DNA of 64,000 nt from Cellulomonas humilata (GTDB lineage Bacteria; Actinomycetota; Actinomycetes; Actinomycetales; Cellulomonadaceae), in contig NZ_JAUSVB010000002.1 of NCBI RefSeq assembly GCF_030814415.1, positions 496,001 through 560,000 of the forward strand, written 5' to 3'. Made by a program: the position numbers and the translations under genes. Shown in pieces: positions 1 through 8,145 of the stretch. Each line of letters opens with the position of its first letter. Position 1 is the first letter of the stretch. The notes below the pieces were generated by a model. That model saw only the letters and a program-made list of their open reading frames with translations, was not told where the DNA came from and did not search any database.

Positions 1-2
1 GG

Positions 3-2441
3 AGCGCCGGGTCGTGGATCGAGGACCAGGACTTCTTCAGGTTCTCGGGCCTGTTCCGGGACGTCGTCCTGTACCGCCGGCCCACCGTGCACGTCGAGGA
101 CGTCCGCGTGGTCACCGACGTCGCCGACGACCTCTCCGAGGCGACGGTGCGCGTGCGCATCGTCCTGGCCGGCGACGGCAGGGTGGACGCCGGCATCGCC
201 GGTGCCGGCCAGCTCACCGGCGACGACGAGCTGGTGGTCCGTATCGAGAGCCCGCGGCTGTGGAGCGCGGAGGATCCTCACCGGTACGACCTCACGCTCG
301 ACGTCTACGACTCGTCGGGCCGCCTGACCGAGCACGTCCCCGTCCAGGTGGGTGTACGACGGTTCGGCATCGAGGACGGCCTGCTGAAGGTCAACGGGTC
401 CCGCGTGGTCTTCAACGGGGTCAACCGGCACGACTTCGGCCTCCAGGGTCGCGTGATGACCCGTGCGCAGACCGAGGCCGACGTCCAGCTCATGAAGCGG
501 CTGAACATCAATGCCGTGCGGACCAGCCACTACCCGAACAACTCCTACTTCTACGACCTGTGCGACGAGTACGGCCTGTACGTCATCGACGAGATGAATC
601 TCGAGTCGCACGGAATGTGGGACCTGGTCAGGTTCGCCGGGGCCGGGATCGACGTGGCGTTGCCCGGGGACCGTCCCGAGTGGCTGCCCACCCTCCTCGA
701 CCGCGCCGCGAGCATGCTCGAGCGGGACAAGAACCACCCGAGCGTCGTGATGTGGTCGTGCGGCAACGAGTCGTTCGGCGGGTCGAACATCTTGGAGGTG
801 TCGGAGTACTTCCGCCGGGAAGACTCCCGGCCTGTGCACTACGAAGGCGTCCACTGGGACCCGCGGCACCCGCAGACGACGGACGTCGTCTCGCGGATGT
901 ACGCGCCCGCCGCCGAGATCGAGGAGTTCCTCGCGACGCACCGCGACAAGCCCTACGTGCTGTGCGAGTACGCCCACGCGATGGGCAACTCGTTCGGGGC
1001 GGTCCACAAGTACGTCGACCTGGCCTACCGTGAGCCGCTGTTCCAGGGGGGATTCATCTGGGACTTCGCCGACCAGGCGCTGCGGCGCACCGACCCCGGT
1101 GGCCGCGAGTACTTCGGCTACGGCGGCGACTTCGGCGACGCGCCGCACGACGGCGACTTCAGCGGCAACGGCATCGTCTTCGCCGACCGGTCCCTCAAGC
1201 CGCTCGCCCAGGAGGTGCGCTACCTCTACCAGGGCTACCGGCTCTCGGTGGGCAGCGACAAGGTCACGGTCGAGAACCGTCACCTCGCCACGTCGTCGTC
1301 GGCGCACGAGTGCGTCGTGACCGTCGCCCGGGAGGGCCGGGTGCTCCAGGAGGAGGTGCTCGAGACCGACGTCGCCCCGGGGGGCTCGCAGGTCTACGCG
1401 CTCCCGGTCACGGTGCCGTCCGGGCCTGGCGAGTACACGGTCGACGTGTCCTTCCGGCTGCGTCGCACGACCCGCTGGGCGTCGGCCGGGCACGAGGTCG
1501 CCCACGAGCAGACGGTCGTCGTCGTGCCGACCACGACGCCGGCCCGCCGGGCCGCTGCGCCGGAGGTCGTCTACGGCATCCACAACGTGGGCGTCCGGGG
1601 CCGGCACTTCACCGCCCTGTTCTCGCGGCTGCACGGAGGGCTGCAGTCGTACCGCTACGGGCTGACGGGGGACGGTGGCCGTGAGCTGCTGCGCTCGGTG
1701 CCCCGACCGTCGTTCTGGCACGCACCCACCTCCAACGAGCGCGGGTGGGGTGCCCCTGCGCTGGATGGCGGATGGCTGATCGCCAGTCGGTACGCGACGG
1801 CCGTCCGGGGTGCCGACCACCCCGCTGTCGAGCAGACGGACGCCGGGGTCCTCGTCAGCTTCCGGTACGAGCTGCCCACCGCACCCGCGGGGGAGTGCGA
1901 GCTCTCCTACCTCGTGGACGGTGACGGTCGCGTCGAGGTGACCCTCACGGTGCGACCCGGTGCGGGGCTGCCGGACATGCCCGAGCTCGGTCTCCTCCTG
2001 GCGACCGACCCCGCGTTCCGCAACCTGCGCTGGTACGGGGACGGGCCCGAGGAGTCGTACGTCGACCGCCGGGCAGGCGCCCGGCTGGGTGTGTGGGACG
2101 CGGACGTGCGCACCGCGCTCACGCCCTACCTGCGCCCGCAGGAGGCGGGCAGCCGCACCGGCGTGCGCTGGGCGACCGTGACGGACGAGCAAGGAGCGGG
2201 CCTGCGGTTGGAGTCGGACCAGGGCATGGAGCTGTCGGCCCTGCCGTGGACGCCGTTCGAGATCGAGAACGCAGCGCACCACACCGAGCTGCCGCCGATC
2301 TACCAGACGGTCCTGCGGCCGGCGCTCCAGCGTCGCGGGGTCGGTGGCGACGACTCCTGGGGTGCGCAGACCCATCCCGAGTACCGGCTGCCGACGGAGA
2401 CCGAGCTCACGTTCCGGTTCGCCTTCCGCGGGCTCCTCTAG
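3..2441 (+). CDS. lacZ: Beta-galactosidase, GH2 family (5' end outside window)
   Basis: Hydrolyses terminal beta-galactosides, probably in the cytoplasm. The frame is open from base 3, so the N-terminus lies upstream; about 812 residues are present against roughly 1000 for LacZ. Visible features in order: the sugar-binding segment GSWIEDQDFFRFSG, the GVNRHDF motif at the start of the TIM barrel, the acid/base glutamate in CGNES (codon 768-770), the nucleophile glutamate in CEYAHAMGNS (codon 965-967), and a C-terminal beta-sandwich resembling Bgal_small_N (GIHNVGVRG onwards, SNERGWG). Both catalytic residues are intact. It heads a same-strand row of galactosidase genes ending with a LacI regulator and a galactanase, so galacto-oligosaccharides from galactan are likely substrates. 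Whether lactose is used cannot be told. Confidence 0.95.
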   Translation, partial: SAGSWIEDQDFFRFSGLFRDVVLYRRPTVHVEDVRVVTDVADDLSEATVRVRIVLAGDGRVDAGIAGAGQLTGDDELVVRIESPRLWSAEDPHRYDLTLDVYDSSGRLTEHVPVQVGVRRFGIEDGLLKVNGSRVVFNGVNRHDFGLQGRVMTRAQTEADVQLMKRLNINAVRTSHYPNNSYFYDLCDEYGLYVIDEMNLESHGMWDLVRFAGAGIDVALPGDRPEWLPTLLDRAASMLERDKNHPSVVMWSCGNESFGGSNILEVSEYFRREDSRPVHYEGVHWDPRHPQTTDVVSRMYAPAAEIEEFLATHRDKPYVLCEYAHAMGNSFGAVHKYVDLAYREPLFQGGFIWDFADQALRRTDPGGREYFGYGGDFGDAPHDGDFSGNGIVFADRSLKPLAQEVRYLYQGYRLSVGSDKVTVENRHLATSSSAHECVVTVAREGRVLQEEVLETDVAPGGSQVYALPVTVPSGPGEYTVDVSFRLRRTTRWASAGHEVAHEQTVVVVPTTTPARRAAAPEVVYGIHNVGVRGRHFTALFSRLHGGLQSYRYGLTGDGGRELLRSVPRPSFWHAPTSNERGWGAPALDGGWLIASRYATAVRGADHPAVEQTDAGVLVSFRYELPTAPAGECELSYLVDGDGRVEVTLTVRPGAGLPDMPELGLLLATDPAFRNLRWYGDGPEESYVDRRAGARLGVWDADVRTALTPYLRPQEAGSRTGVRWATVTDEQGAGLRLESDQGMELSALPWTPFEIENAAHHTELPPIYQTVLRPALQRRGVGGDDSWGAQTHPEYRLPTETELTFRFAFRGLL

Positions 2442-2442
2442 C

Positions 2443-2700
2443 ACGACCGGGTGCGGTCGTCGGGCCCGTCCTCGACGGAGCGCCGGCCCGGGGATCACCG
2501 TCCACAGCTCGATCCGAACCGCCGGCGCGCGCGTGCACGTCGTTCACAACTGGTCCTGGGAGGCCACCGTGGTAACCGTTCCTGCCGACCTCGACGTCCT
2601 CGCGGCGCCGCACGTGTCCTCGCCGACCCCGACCCGGTTCACCGCGGGCGACTCCGTCACCCTCGGCGCGTGGGACGTGTTCGTGGCGGTGGCCCGGTGA
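2443..2700 (+). pseudogene. Decayed 3' remnant of a GH42-type beta-galactosidase
   Basis: Directly after the lacZ stop, this frame reads without its own start. From about base 2491 (GPGITVHSS) it resembles the C-terminal beta-domain of actinobacterial GH42 galactosidases: GARVHVVHNWSWE followed by GDSVTLGAWDVFVAVAR and a stop. No catalytic part remains, and its first 16 codons look random and arginine-rich. Its TGA overlaps the GTG of the next GH42 gene, so the fragment still carries the old stop/start junction. The simplest reading is that a former gene between lacZ and the GH42 gene lost nearly all of its 5' part by deletion. A sequencing artefact cannot be excluded. Confidence 0.6.
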
Positions 2701-4706
2701 GCGCGCGCTGGACCGGCCCGTGGCCCACCGAGGGCATCGCCTTCGGAGCGGACTACAACCCGGAGCAGTGGCCGGAGGAGGTCTGGGCCGAGGACGTCGC
2801 GCTCATGCGTGAGGCGGGTGTGACGCTGGTGAGCGTCGGGATCTTCTCCTGGGGAGAGCTCGAGCCCGAGGAGGGACGGTTCGAGTTCGGCTGGCTCGAC
2901 CGGGTCCTGGACCTGCTGCACGAGGCCGGGATCGGGGTGGACCTGGCGACGCCCAGTGCGGCGCCCCCGGTGTGGCTGCACCTGAAGCACCCGGAGATGC
3001 TGCCGGTCGACGCCGACGGCGCGCGGTTCACGCACGGCAGCCGCGAGTCGTGGTGCGTGAGCTCGCCGGTCATCCGGCACCACGCCACGCGGATCGCCCG
3101 GGTGGTCGCCGAGCGGTACGGCCACCATCCCGCGGTGAAGATGTGGCACGTCTCCAACGAGCTGGCCTGCCACAACGGGCGCTGCTACTGCGACGTGTCC
3201 GCGGCCGCGTTCCGCGACTGGCTGGGCAAGGAGTACGCGGACATCGACGCGCTCAACCTGGCGTGGGGGACCGCGTTCTGGGGGCAGCGCTACTCGTCCT
3301 TCGAGCAGATCCTGCCGCCCCGACGCACCACCACGATCGCGAACCCGGGGCAGAAGCTCGCGTTCGAGCGGTTCTCCTCCGACGCGTTCGTCGCGCACCT
3401 CGAGGCCGAGGCGGCGGTGCTGCGCGAGGTGACGCCGCACCTCCCGGTGACCACCAACTACATGGTCATGGGCGACTTCCACCAGATCGACTACACGCAG
3501 ACCACGCCGTTGGTCGACATCGTGTCCAACGACCACTACCTGTGGGGCGAGGACCCGCGCGGGTGGGCCGAGCTCGCGTTCAGCGCCGACAGGACGCGCG
3601 GTCTGGCCGGCGGGCACCCGTGGATCCTCATGGAGCACTCCACGAGCGCGGTCAACTGGCAGCCCCGCAACATCGCCAAGGAACCGGCACAGATGCTGCG
3701 CAACGCGCTGCAGCACGTCGCCCGCGGCTCGGACGGGGTCCTGTACTTCCAGTGGCGGCAGTCCCGGGCAGGCGCCGAGAAGTACCACTCGGGGATGGTC
3801 CCGCACGCCGGACGCGACTCTGCTCTGTTCCGGGACGTCGTCGAGCTGGGGGCGACCCTGGGCCGGCTCGCGGAGGTGCGGGGGAGCACGGTCGAGCATG
3901 CACGCGTGGCCCTGCTGTGGGACACCCAGGCGTGGTGGGCCGCTGAGCTCGAGGCACACCCCACCGTCGATCTGCGCTATCTCGACCTCGCGCAGCGCAT
4001 GCATCGCGCGCTGCTCGACGCGGGCGTCGCGGTCGACGTCCTGCCCGCGGCCGCCTCGCTGGACGGGTACGACGTCGTCCTCGTGCCCACCCTGTACCTC
4101 GCACCCGAGGACCTGTCCGACCGGCTGACCGCGGTCGTCGCCAGGGGTGGGCAGGTGCTCGTCTCGTACTTCTCGGGCATCGTCGACACCTCCGACCGGG
4201 TCCTCCTGGGCGGCTATCCGGGGGCGTTCCGGGACCTGCTCGGCGTGCGCGTGGAGGAGTTCGCGCCTCTGGTGGCCGAGGGAACGACGACGCTGAGTGA
4301 CGGGAGCACCGGGGAGGTCTGGACCGAGCGGATGACGTCGACAGGCGCTGAGGTCCTGGCGACCTACCTCGATGGTCCGTCGGCGGGCGGTCCTGCGGTC
4401 ACGCGCCGAAGCACGCGGTCGGGCGGTGCCGCGTGGTACCTGTCGACCCGCCTCGACGACCCGTCCCTCACCGATCTGCTCGGACGCGTGGTTGCGGCGG
4501 CCGGCGTGTCGTCCGTGGTCCCGTCGCCGGCTGGGGTGGAGGTCGTCCGTCGGACGAGCGCTTCCGGCAGCTGGCTGTTCGCGATCAACCACACCAGCAC
4601 GGATGTGCCTCTGCACGTCTCCGGGCACGACCTCGTGGCTGACCGACGTCACGAGGCGGGGGCGGGAGTTCCGGCGCTGGGCGTCGCCGTCGTCCGAGAA
4701 GACTGA
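2697..4706 (+). CDS. Beta-galactosidase, GH42 family (first copy)
   Basis: Intracellular beta-galactosidase of 669 residues, usual GH42 length, with no signal peptide. It begins with the barrel motif FGADYNPEQWPEEVW. The acid/base glutamate is in HVSNELACH, followed by the zinc-type cysteines of CHNGRCYC. The nucleophile glutamate is in ILMEHSTSAVNW. A trimerisation-like domain (VALLWDTQAWW) and a small C-terminal beta-domain follow. The GTG start overlaps the stop of the upstream remnant (GTGA); no ATG sits closer to the conserved N-terminus. The next gene, a second GH42, starts 11 bases after the stop, indicating one transcript. The presence of the zinc cysteines here and their absence in the neighbour suggests the two GH42 enzymes differ in subgroup and substrate. 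Confidence 0.95.
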   Translation: MSARWTGPWPTEGIAFGADYNPEQWPEEVWAEDVALMREAGVTLVSVGIFSWGELEPEEGRFEFGWLDRVLDLLHEAGIGVDLATPSAAPPVWLHLKHPEMLPVDADGARFTHGSRESWCVSSPVIRHHATRIARVVAERYGHHPAVKMWHVSNELACHNGRCYCDVSAAAFRDWLGKEYADIDALNLAWGTAFWGQRYSSFEQILPPRRTTTIANPGQKLAFERFSSDAFVAHLEAEAAVLREVTPHLPVTTNYMVMGDFHQIDYTQTTPLVDIVSNDHYLWGEDPRGWAELAFSADRTRGLAGGHPWILMEHSTSAVNWQPRNIAKEPAQMLRNALQHVARGSDGVLYFQWRQSRAGAEKYHSGMVPHAGRDSALFRDVVELGATLGRLAEVRGSTVEHARVALLWDTQAWWAAELEAHPTVDLRYLDLAQRMHRALLDAGVAVDVLPAAASLDGYDVVLVPTLYLAPEDLSDRLTAVVARGGQVLVSYFSGIVDTSDRVLLGGYPGAFRDLLGVRVEEFAPLVAEGTTTLSDGSTGEVWTERMTSTGAEVLATYLDGPSAGGPAVTRRSTRSGGAAWYLSTRLDDPSLTDLLGRVVAAAGVSSVVPSPAGVEVVRRTSASGSWLFAINHTSTDVPLHVSGHDLVADRRHEAGAGVPALGVAVVRED

Positions 4707-4717
4707 GCCGGACACAC

Positions 4718-6775
4718 ATGGACGAGATCCTGTACGGCGCCGCCTACTACGACGAGTACATGCCGACCGACCGCATCGACACCGACGTCGCGATGCTGCA
4801 GGCGGCGAACCTCAACGTGGTCCGCATCGCCGAGTCGACCTGGAGCACGCTGGAGCCGCAGCCTGGCGTGTTCGACTTCACCCACGTCGACCGGGCGCTC
4901 GACGCGATGGAGGCCGCCGGAATCCACGTCATCGTCGGGACCCCCACGTACGCGGTGCCGGCGTGGCTCGTGACGTCGCACCCGGACGTGCTCGCCGAGA
5001 CGAGCACGGGCCAGGGACGCTACGGCGCACGCCAGATCATGAACATCACCCACCCGGCCTACCGCCTCCACAGCGAGCGGGTCATCCGCGCGCTCCTGGA
5101 GCACACCGCGCACCGCCCTGGCGTCATCGGCTTCCAGCTCGACAACGAGACGAAGTACTACGACGTCGCCTCGAGCGACGTCCAGCGCACGTTCGTCCAG
5201 CACCTCCGCGAGACGTTCGACGACGACCTCGGCGCGATGAACCGTGCCTACGGCCTGGACTACTGGTCCAACCGCGTCGACGCCTGGGAGGACTTCCCGG
5301 ACGTCCGGGGCACGATCAACGGGTCCCTCGCCGCGGCGTTCGACAGGTTCCGCCGATCGCTGGTCGAGGAGTTCCTCGGCTGGCAGGCCGCCATCGTTCG
5401 CGAGTACGCGCGGGACGACCAGTTCCTCACGCACAACTTCGACTTCGACTGGGGGCCGGGCTGGTCCTACGGGCTGCAGCCGTCCGTCGACCACTTCCGG
5501 GCTGCGGCCAGCGTGGACATCGCCGGCGTCGACATCTACCACCCGACGCAGTCCGCGCTCACCGGCAAGGAGATCGCGTTCGGTGGGGACATGACCCGCT
5601 CGATCAAGGGTGGCGCGAACTACCTCGTGCTGGAGACCCAGGCCCAAGGACAGCCTGCCTGGCTGCCCTACCCCGGCCAGCTGCGCCTGCAGGCCTACAG
5701 CCACCTCGCGAGCGGCGCCGACTCCGTCATGTACTGGCACTGGCACTCCATCCACAACTCCTTCGAGACGTACTGGCGCGGCCTGCTCAGCCACGACCTC
5801 GAGGCGAACCCCACCTACGACGAGGCCGCCGTCGTCGGTGCCGAGCTCCAGCGGGTGGGGCGGTCGCTCGTGCACCTGCGCAAGTCCAACCGGGTCGCGA
5901 TCATGGTCAGCAACGAGGCCCTGACGGCGCTGAGGTGGTTCAGCGTCGAGACCGGGTTCCCCTCCTTCGTCCGCCCCTCGATCGGCTACAACGACGTGCT
6001 CCGCTGGGTGTACGACGCCCTGTTCGAGCTGAACGTCGAGTGTGACTTCGTCTCCGCCGACACCGAGGACCTCGGCCGGTACGCGATGGTTGTCGTCCCG
6101 GCGCTGTACTCGGCGCCCGAGTCGACGCTGCAGCGGTTGCGCGCGTTCGTCGGCGACGGCGGCCACCTGGTCTCGACGTTCAAGTCGTTCGTCGCCGACG
6201 AGCACGTCACGGTGTGGAACGACCGGCAGCCGCACTCGCTCACGGGCGTCCTCGGGCTCACCTACAACCAGTTCACCGTCCCGGTCGACGTGAGCCTCAC
6301 CCTGCACGGCGACCTGGCGGCCGCCCCCGGCGCCGCCGCGCTGAGCCCCGACGACCGCTCCGCACTGCGCTTCATGGAGCTCCTGCAGCCCGAAGGCGCG
6401 GAGGTGCTCGCGTCGTACGACCACCCTGCGTGGGGCGGTCAGGCGGCTGTGACCCGGCACCGCTCGGGGGCCGGCACGGCGATCCACCTCGGCACGATGA
6501 CCGGTCCCGCCCTGGTCCGCGAGGTGCTCGCCCTGGCGGTGCGCGACGCGGGCCTGTGGGACTGGCCGCAGGAGCTCGCCGGCACCGTCGCCGTTCGACG
6601 AGGCGTGAACTCCGCCGGAGCACCGCTGACCTATCTCCTGAACTACTCCGGCCGCCCGGTGCAGGTGACGAGCCCGGTCACGGCCCGGTCCGTCCTCGAC
6701 GACGCCACCGTCGCGGAGGGCACCGACCTCACTGTCGGCGCCTGGGACCTCACCATCCTCGAGGAGGTGCACTGA
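4718..6775 (+). CDS. Beta-galactosidase, GH42 family (second copy)
   Basis: Second GH42 enzyme, 685 residues, no signal peptide. Motifs: ILYGAAYYDEYMP at the barrel entry, the acid/base glutamate in FQLDNETKYY, the nucleophile glutamate in LVLETQAQG, a beta-galactosidase trimerisation-like region (VAIMVSNEALTALRWF) and a C-terminal beta-domain ending in DLTVGAWDLTILEE. It lacks the CxxxxCxC zinc cluster of the preceding GH42 gene and is clearly divergent from it, so the pair is not a recent tandem duplication. The ATG at 4718 is chosen because family homology begins within four codons; the Shine-Dalgarno is weak, suggesting translational coupling to the upstream gene. Likely role: releasing galactose from beta-1,4-galacto-oligosaccharides. 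Exact linkage preference is not readable from sequence. Confidence 0.95.
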   Translation: MDEILYGAAYYDEYMPTDRIDTDVAMLQAANLNVVRIAESTWSTLEPQPGVFDFTHVDRALDAMEAAGIHVIVGTPTYAVPAWLVTSHPDVLAETSTGQGRYGARQIMNITHPAYRLHSERVIRALLEHTAHRPGVIGFQLDNETKYYDVASSDVQRTFVQHLRETFDDDLGAMNRAYGLDYWSNRVDAWEDFPDVRGTINGSLAAAFDRFRRSLVEEFLGWQAAIVREYARDDQFLTHNFDFDWGPGWSYGLQPSVDHFRAAASVDIAGVDIYHPTQSALTGKEIAFGGDMTRSIKGGANYLVLETQAQGQPAWLPYPGQLRLQAYSHLASGADSVMYWHWHSIHNSFETYWRGLLSHDLEANPTYDEAAVVGAELQRVGRSLVHLRKSNRVAIMVSNEALTALRWFSVETGFPSFVRPSIGYNDVLRWVYDALFELNVECDFVSADTEDLGRYAMVVVPALYSAPESTLQRLRAFVGDGGHLVSTFKSFVADEHVTVWNDRQPHSLTGVLGLTYNQFTVPVDVSLTLHGDLAAAPGAAALSPDDRSALRFMELLQPEGAEVLASYDHPAWGGQAAVTRHRSGAGTAIHLGTMTGPALVREVLALAVRDAGLWDWPQELAGTVAVRRGVNSAGAPLTYLLNYSGRPVQVTSPVTARSVLDDATVAEGTDLTVGAWDLTILEEVH

Positions 6776-6797
6776 CCCGCTCATGGTCTGGGTCTGC

Positions 6798-6811
6798 CGG
6801 GCACGTACACG
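6798..6811. promoter_or_regulatory. Candidate galactan operator upstream of lacI
   Basis: CGGGCACGTACACG matches 10 of 14 positions of the perfect palindrome TGTGCACGTGCACA found at the galactanase promoter, with the same central CG. It lies about 95 bases before the leaderless -10 box of the LacI gene and suggests autoregulation. Confidence 0.4.
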
Positions 6812-6905
6812 TCGGCGATCACTGGGAGCACCTCACCTGCAGCGCGATGGCAGCGTCGACCTGGCCGACAGCGCGGTCAAGGCGTGGATTGTGACCCCGT
6901 TCCCC

Positions 6906-6911
6906 TAGAGT
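6906..6911 (+). promoter_or_regulatory. -10 box (TAGAGT) of a leaderless LacI transcript
   Basis: TAGAGT fits the TANNNT consensus and ends 8 bases before the ATG at 6920. No ribosome binding site lies between them, so the mRNA probably starts at or next to the start codon. This supports the ATG at 6920 over the in-frame GTG at 6884. Confidence 0.5.
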
Positions 6912-6919
6912 CTCGTGCG

Positions 6920-7957
6920 ATGGGACCGACCGCGCCGCGCAAGCGCCCGACGATCCGTGACGTCGCGGCTGCTGCCGGCGTGTCCCGGGGCACTGTCTCG
7001 CGCGTGATCAACGGTGGGCACTGGGTGTCCCCGGACTCGCTCGCAGCCGTCGAGGAGGCGATCCGGACCACCGGCTACTCCGCCAACCTGCACGCGCGCA
7101 GCCTGGTCACGGGACGCTCGAACTCGGTGGCGTTCCTGCTCACCGAACCTCAGCACCTGCTCTTCGAGGACCCGAACTTCTCGATCCTCCTGCGCGGAGC
7201 CGCCGAGGCGCTGGCCGCCCGCCGCATGCCGCTGTTGCTCATGGTCGCGGGCACCCCCGACGAGCAGAAGCAGGTCTCGTCCTACGTCGGCGCCGGACAC
7301 GTCGACGGCGTCCTCGCGATCTCGTCGCACAGCGGCAACCCCCTGCTCGACGCGCTGGTGCGGCAGGGCATCCCGATGATCTCCTGCGGCATACCGCTCG
7401 GCTTCGAGGGCAGGCTCGGCTACGTCTCCGCCGACGACCTCGGCGGCGGGCGGCGGATGACCCGGCACCTGCTCGACCTCGGCCGCACCAGGGTCGCGAC
7501 GATCACCGGACCCCTGGACACCCCCGGGGGCAGGCTCCGGCTCCAGGGCTACCGCGACGAGCTCGGGTCGCTCTACGACGAGTCGCTCGTGGCTCATGGC
7601 GACTACTCGCGCGACGGTGGCGCGGCAGGCATGCGGACGCTCCTCGAGCGCCGACCCGACCTCGACGCGGTCTTCGTGGCCTCCGACCTGATGGCTGCGG
7701 GCGCCCTGCAGGTGCTCCGCGAGGCCGGCAGACGCGTCCCGCAGGACGTCGCGGTCGGAGGCTTCGACGACTCCGGGCTCGCAGCGACGCTCGACCCGCC
7801 GCTCACCACGATGCGTCAGCCGCTCGAACGGATCGCCGCCGAGATGGTGCGCCTCCTGATCGAGCTGGTCGAGGGCGGGGAGCCGGCCGCCGTCACGCTG
7901 CCGACCTCGCTCGTGGTGCGCGCCAGCACCGGATCGGTTGCTCCGACCCACTCCTGA
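6920..7957 (+). CDS. LacI-family transcriptional regulator (galactan/galactoside cluster)
   Basis: Repressor of 345 residues. An N-terminal LacI helix-turn-helix (TIRDVAAAAGVSRGTVSRVING) is followed by a periplasmic-binding-protein-like effector domain with GGFDDSGLAATLDPPLTTMRQP near the end. It sits between the galactosidase genes and the secreted galactanase, so galactose or a galacto-oligosaccharide is the probable inducer (inference from context). A perfect palindrome with central CG at the galactanase promoter (8107-8120) and a weaker copy upstream of this gene are its likely operators. The start at 6920 is supported by the leaderless -10 box. It probably controls the whole block, but the promoter of the galactosidase operon lies outside the window. 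Confidence 0.9.
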   Translation: MGPTAPRKRPTIRDVAAAAGVSRGTVSRVINGGHWVSPDSLAAVEEAIRTTGYSANLHARSLVTGRSNSVAFLLTEPQHLLFEDPNFSILLRGAAEALAARRMPLLLMVAGTPDEQKQVSSYVGAGHVDGVLAISSHSGNPLLDALVRQGIPMISCGIPLGFEGRLGYVSADDLGGGRRMTRHLLDLGRTRVATITGPLDTPGGRLRLQGYRDELGSLYDESLVAHGDYSRDGGAAGMRTLLERRPDLDAVFVASDLMAAGALQVLREAGRRVPQDVAVGGFDDSGLAATLDPPLTTMRQPLERIAAEMVRLLIELVEGGEPAAVTLPTSLVVRASTGSVAPTHS

Positions 7958-8066
7958 CGAGCCGGATCACGCCGACCGCCCGGCATCGGGCATCCCGCAC
8001 CAAACACGTGGCGCATCTCCGCGTGGCCTGTGCACGCTCCCACCGCTGATCCGCGTTCCTGCGCCC

Positions 8067-8096
8067 TTGACTGTCGCTTTCGTCCGCTCGTAACGT
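8067..8096 (+). promoter_or_regulatory. Promoter of the galactanase gene
   Basis: TTGACT at 8067-8072, an 18-base spacer, and TAACGT at 8091-8096 form a sigma-70-type promoter. Transcription would start near 8103, just ahead of the palindrome at 8107-8120, so a bound repressor would block initiation. Confidence 0.6.
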
Positions 8097-8106
8097 GACC
8101 TTGTGC

Positions 8107-8120
8107 TGTGCACGTGCACA
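8107..8120. promoter_or_regulatory. Perfect palindromic operator TGTGCACGTGCACA
   Basis: A 14-base perfect palindrome with a central CG, the usual form of LacI-family operators. It sits immediately downstream of the predicted transcription start of the galactanase gene. A half-site (TGTGCACG) lies at 8029-8036. The adjacent LacI regulator is the natural candidate to bind it. Confidence 0.6.
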
Positions 8121-8145
8121 CACCTCAATGAGACAAGGACGTCCC

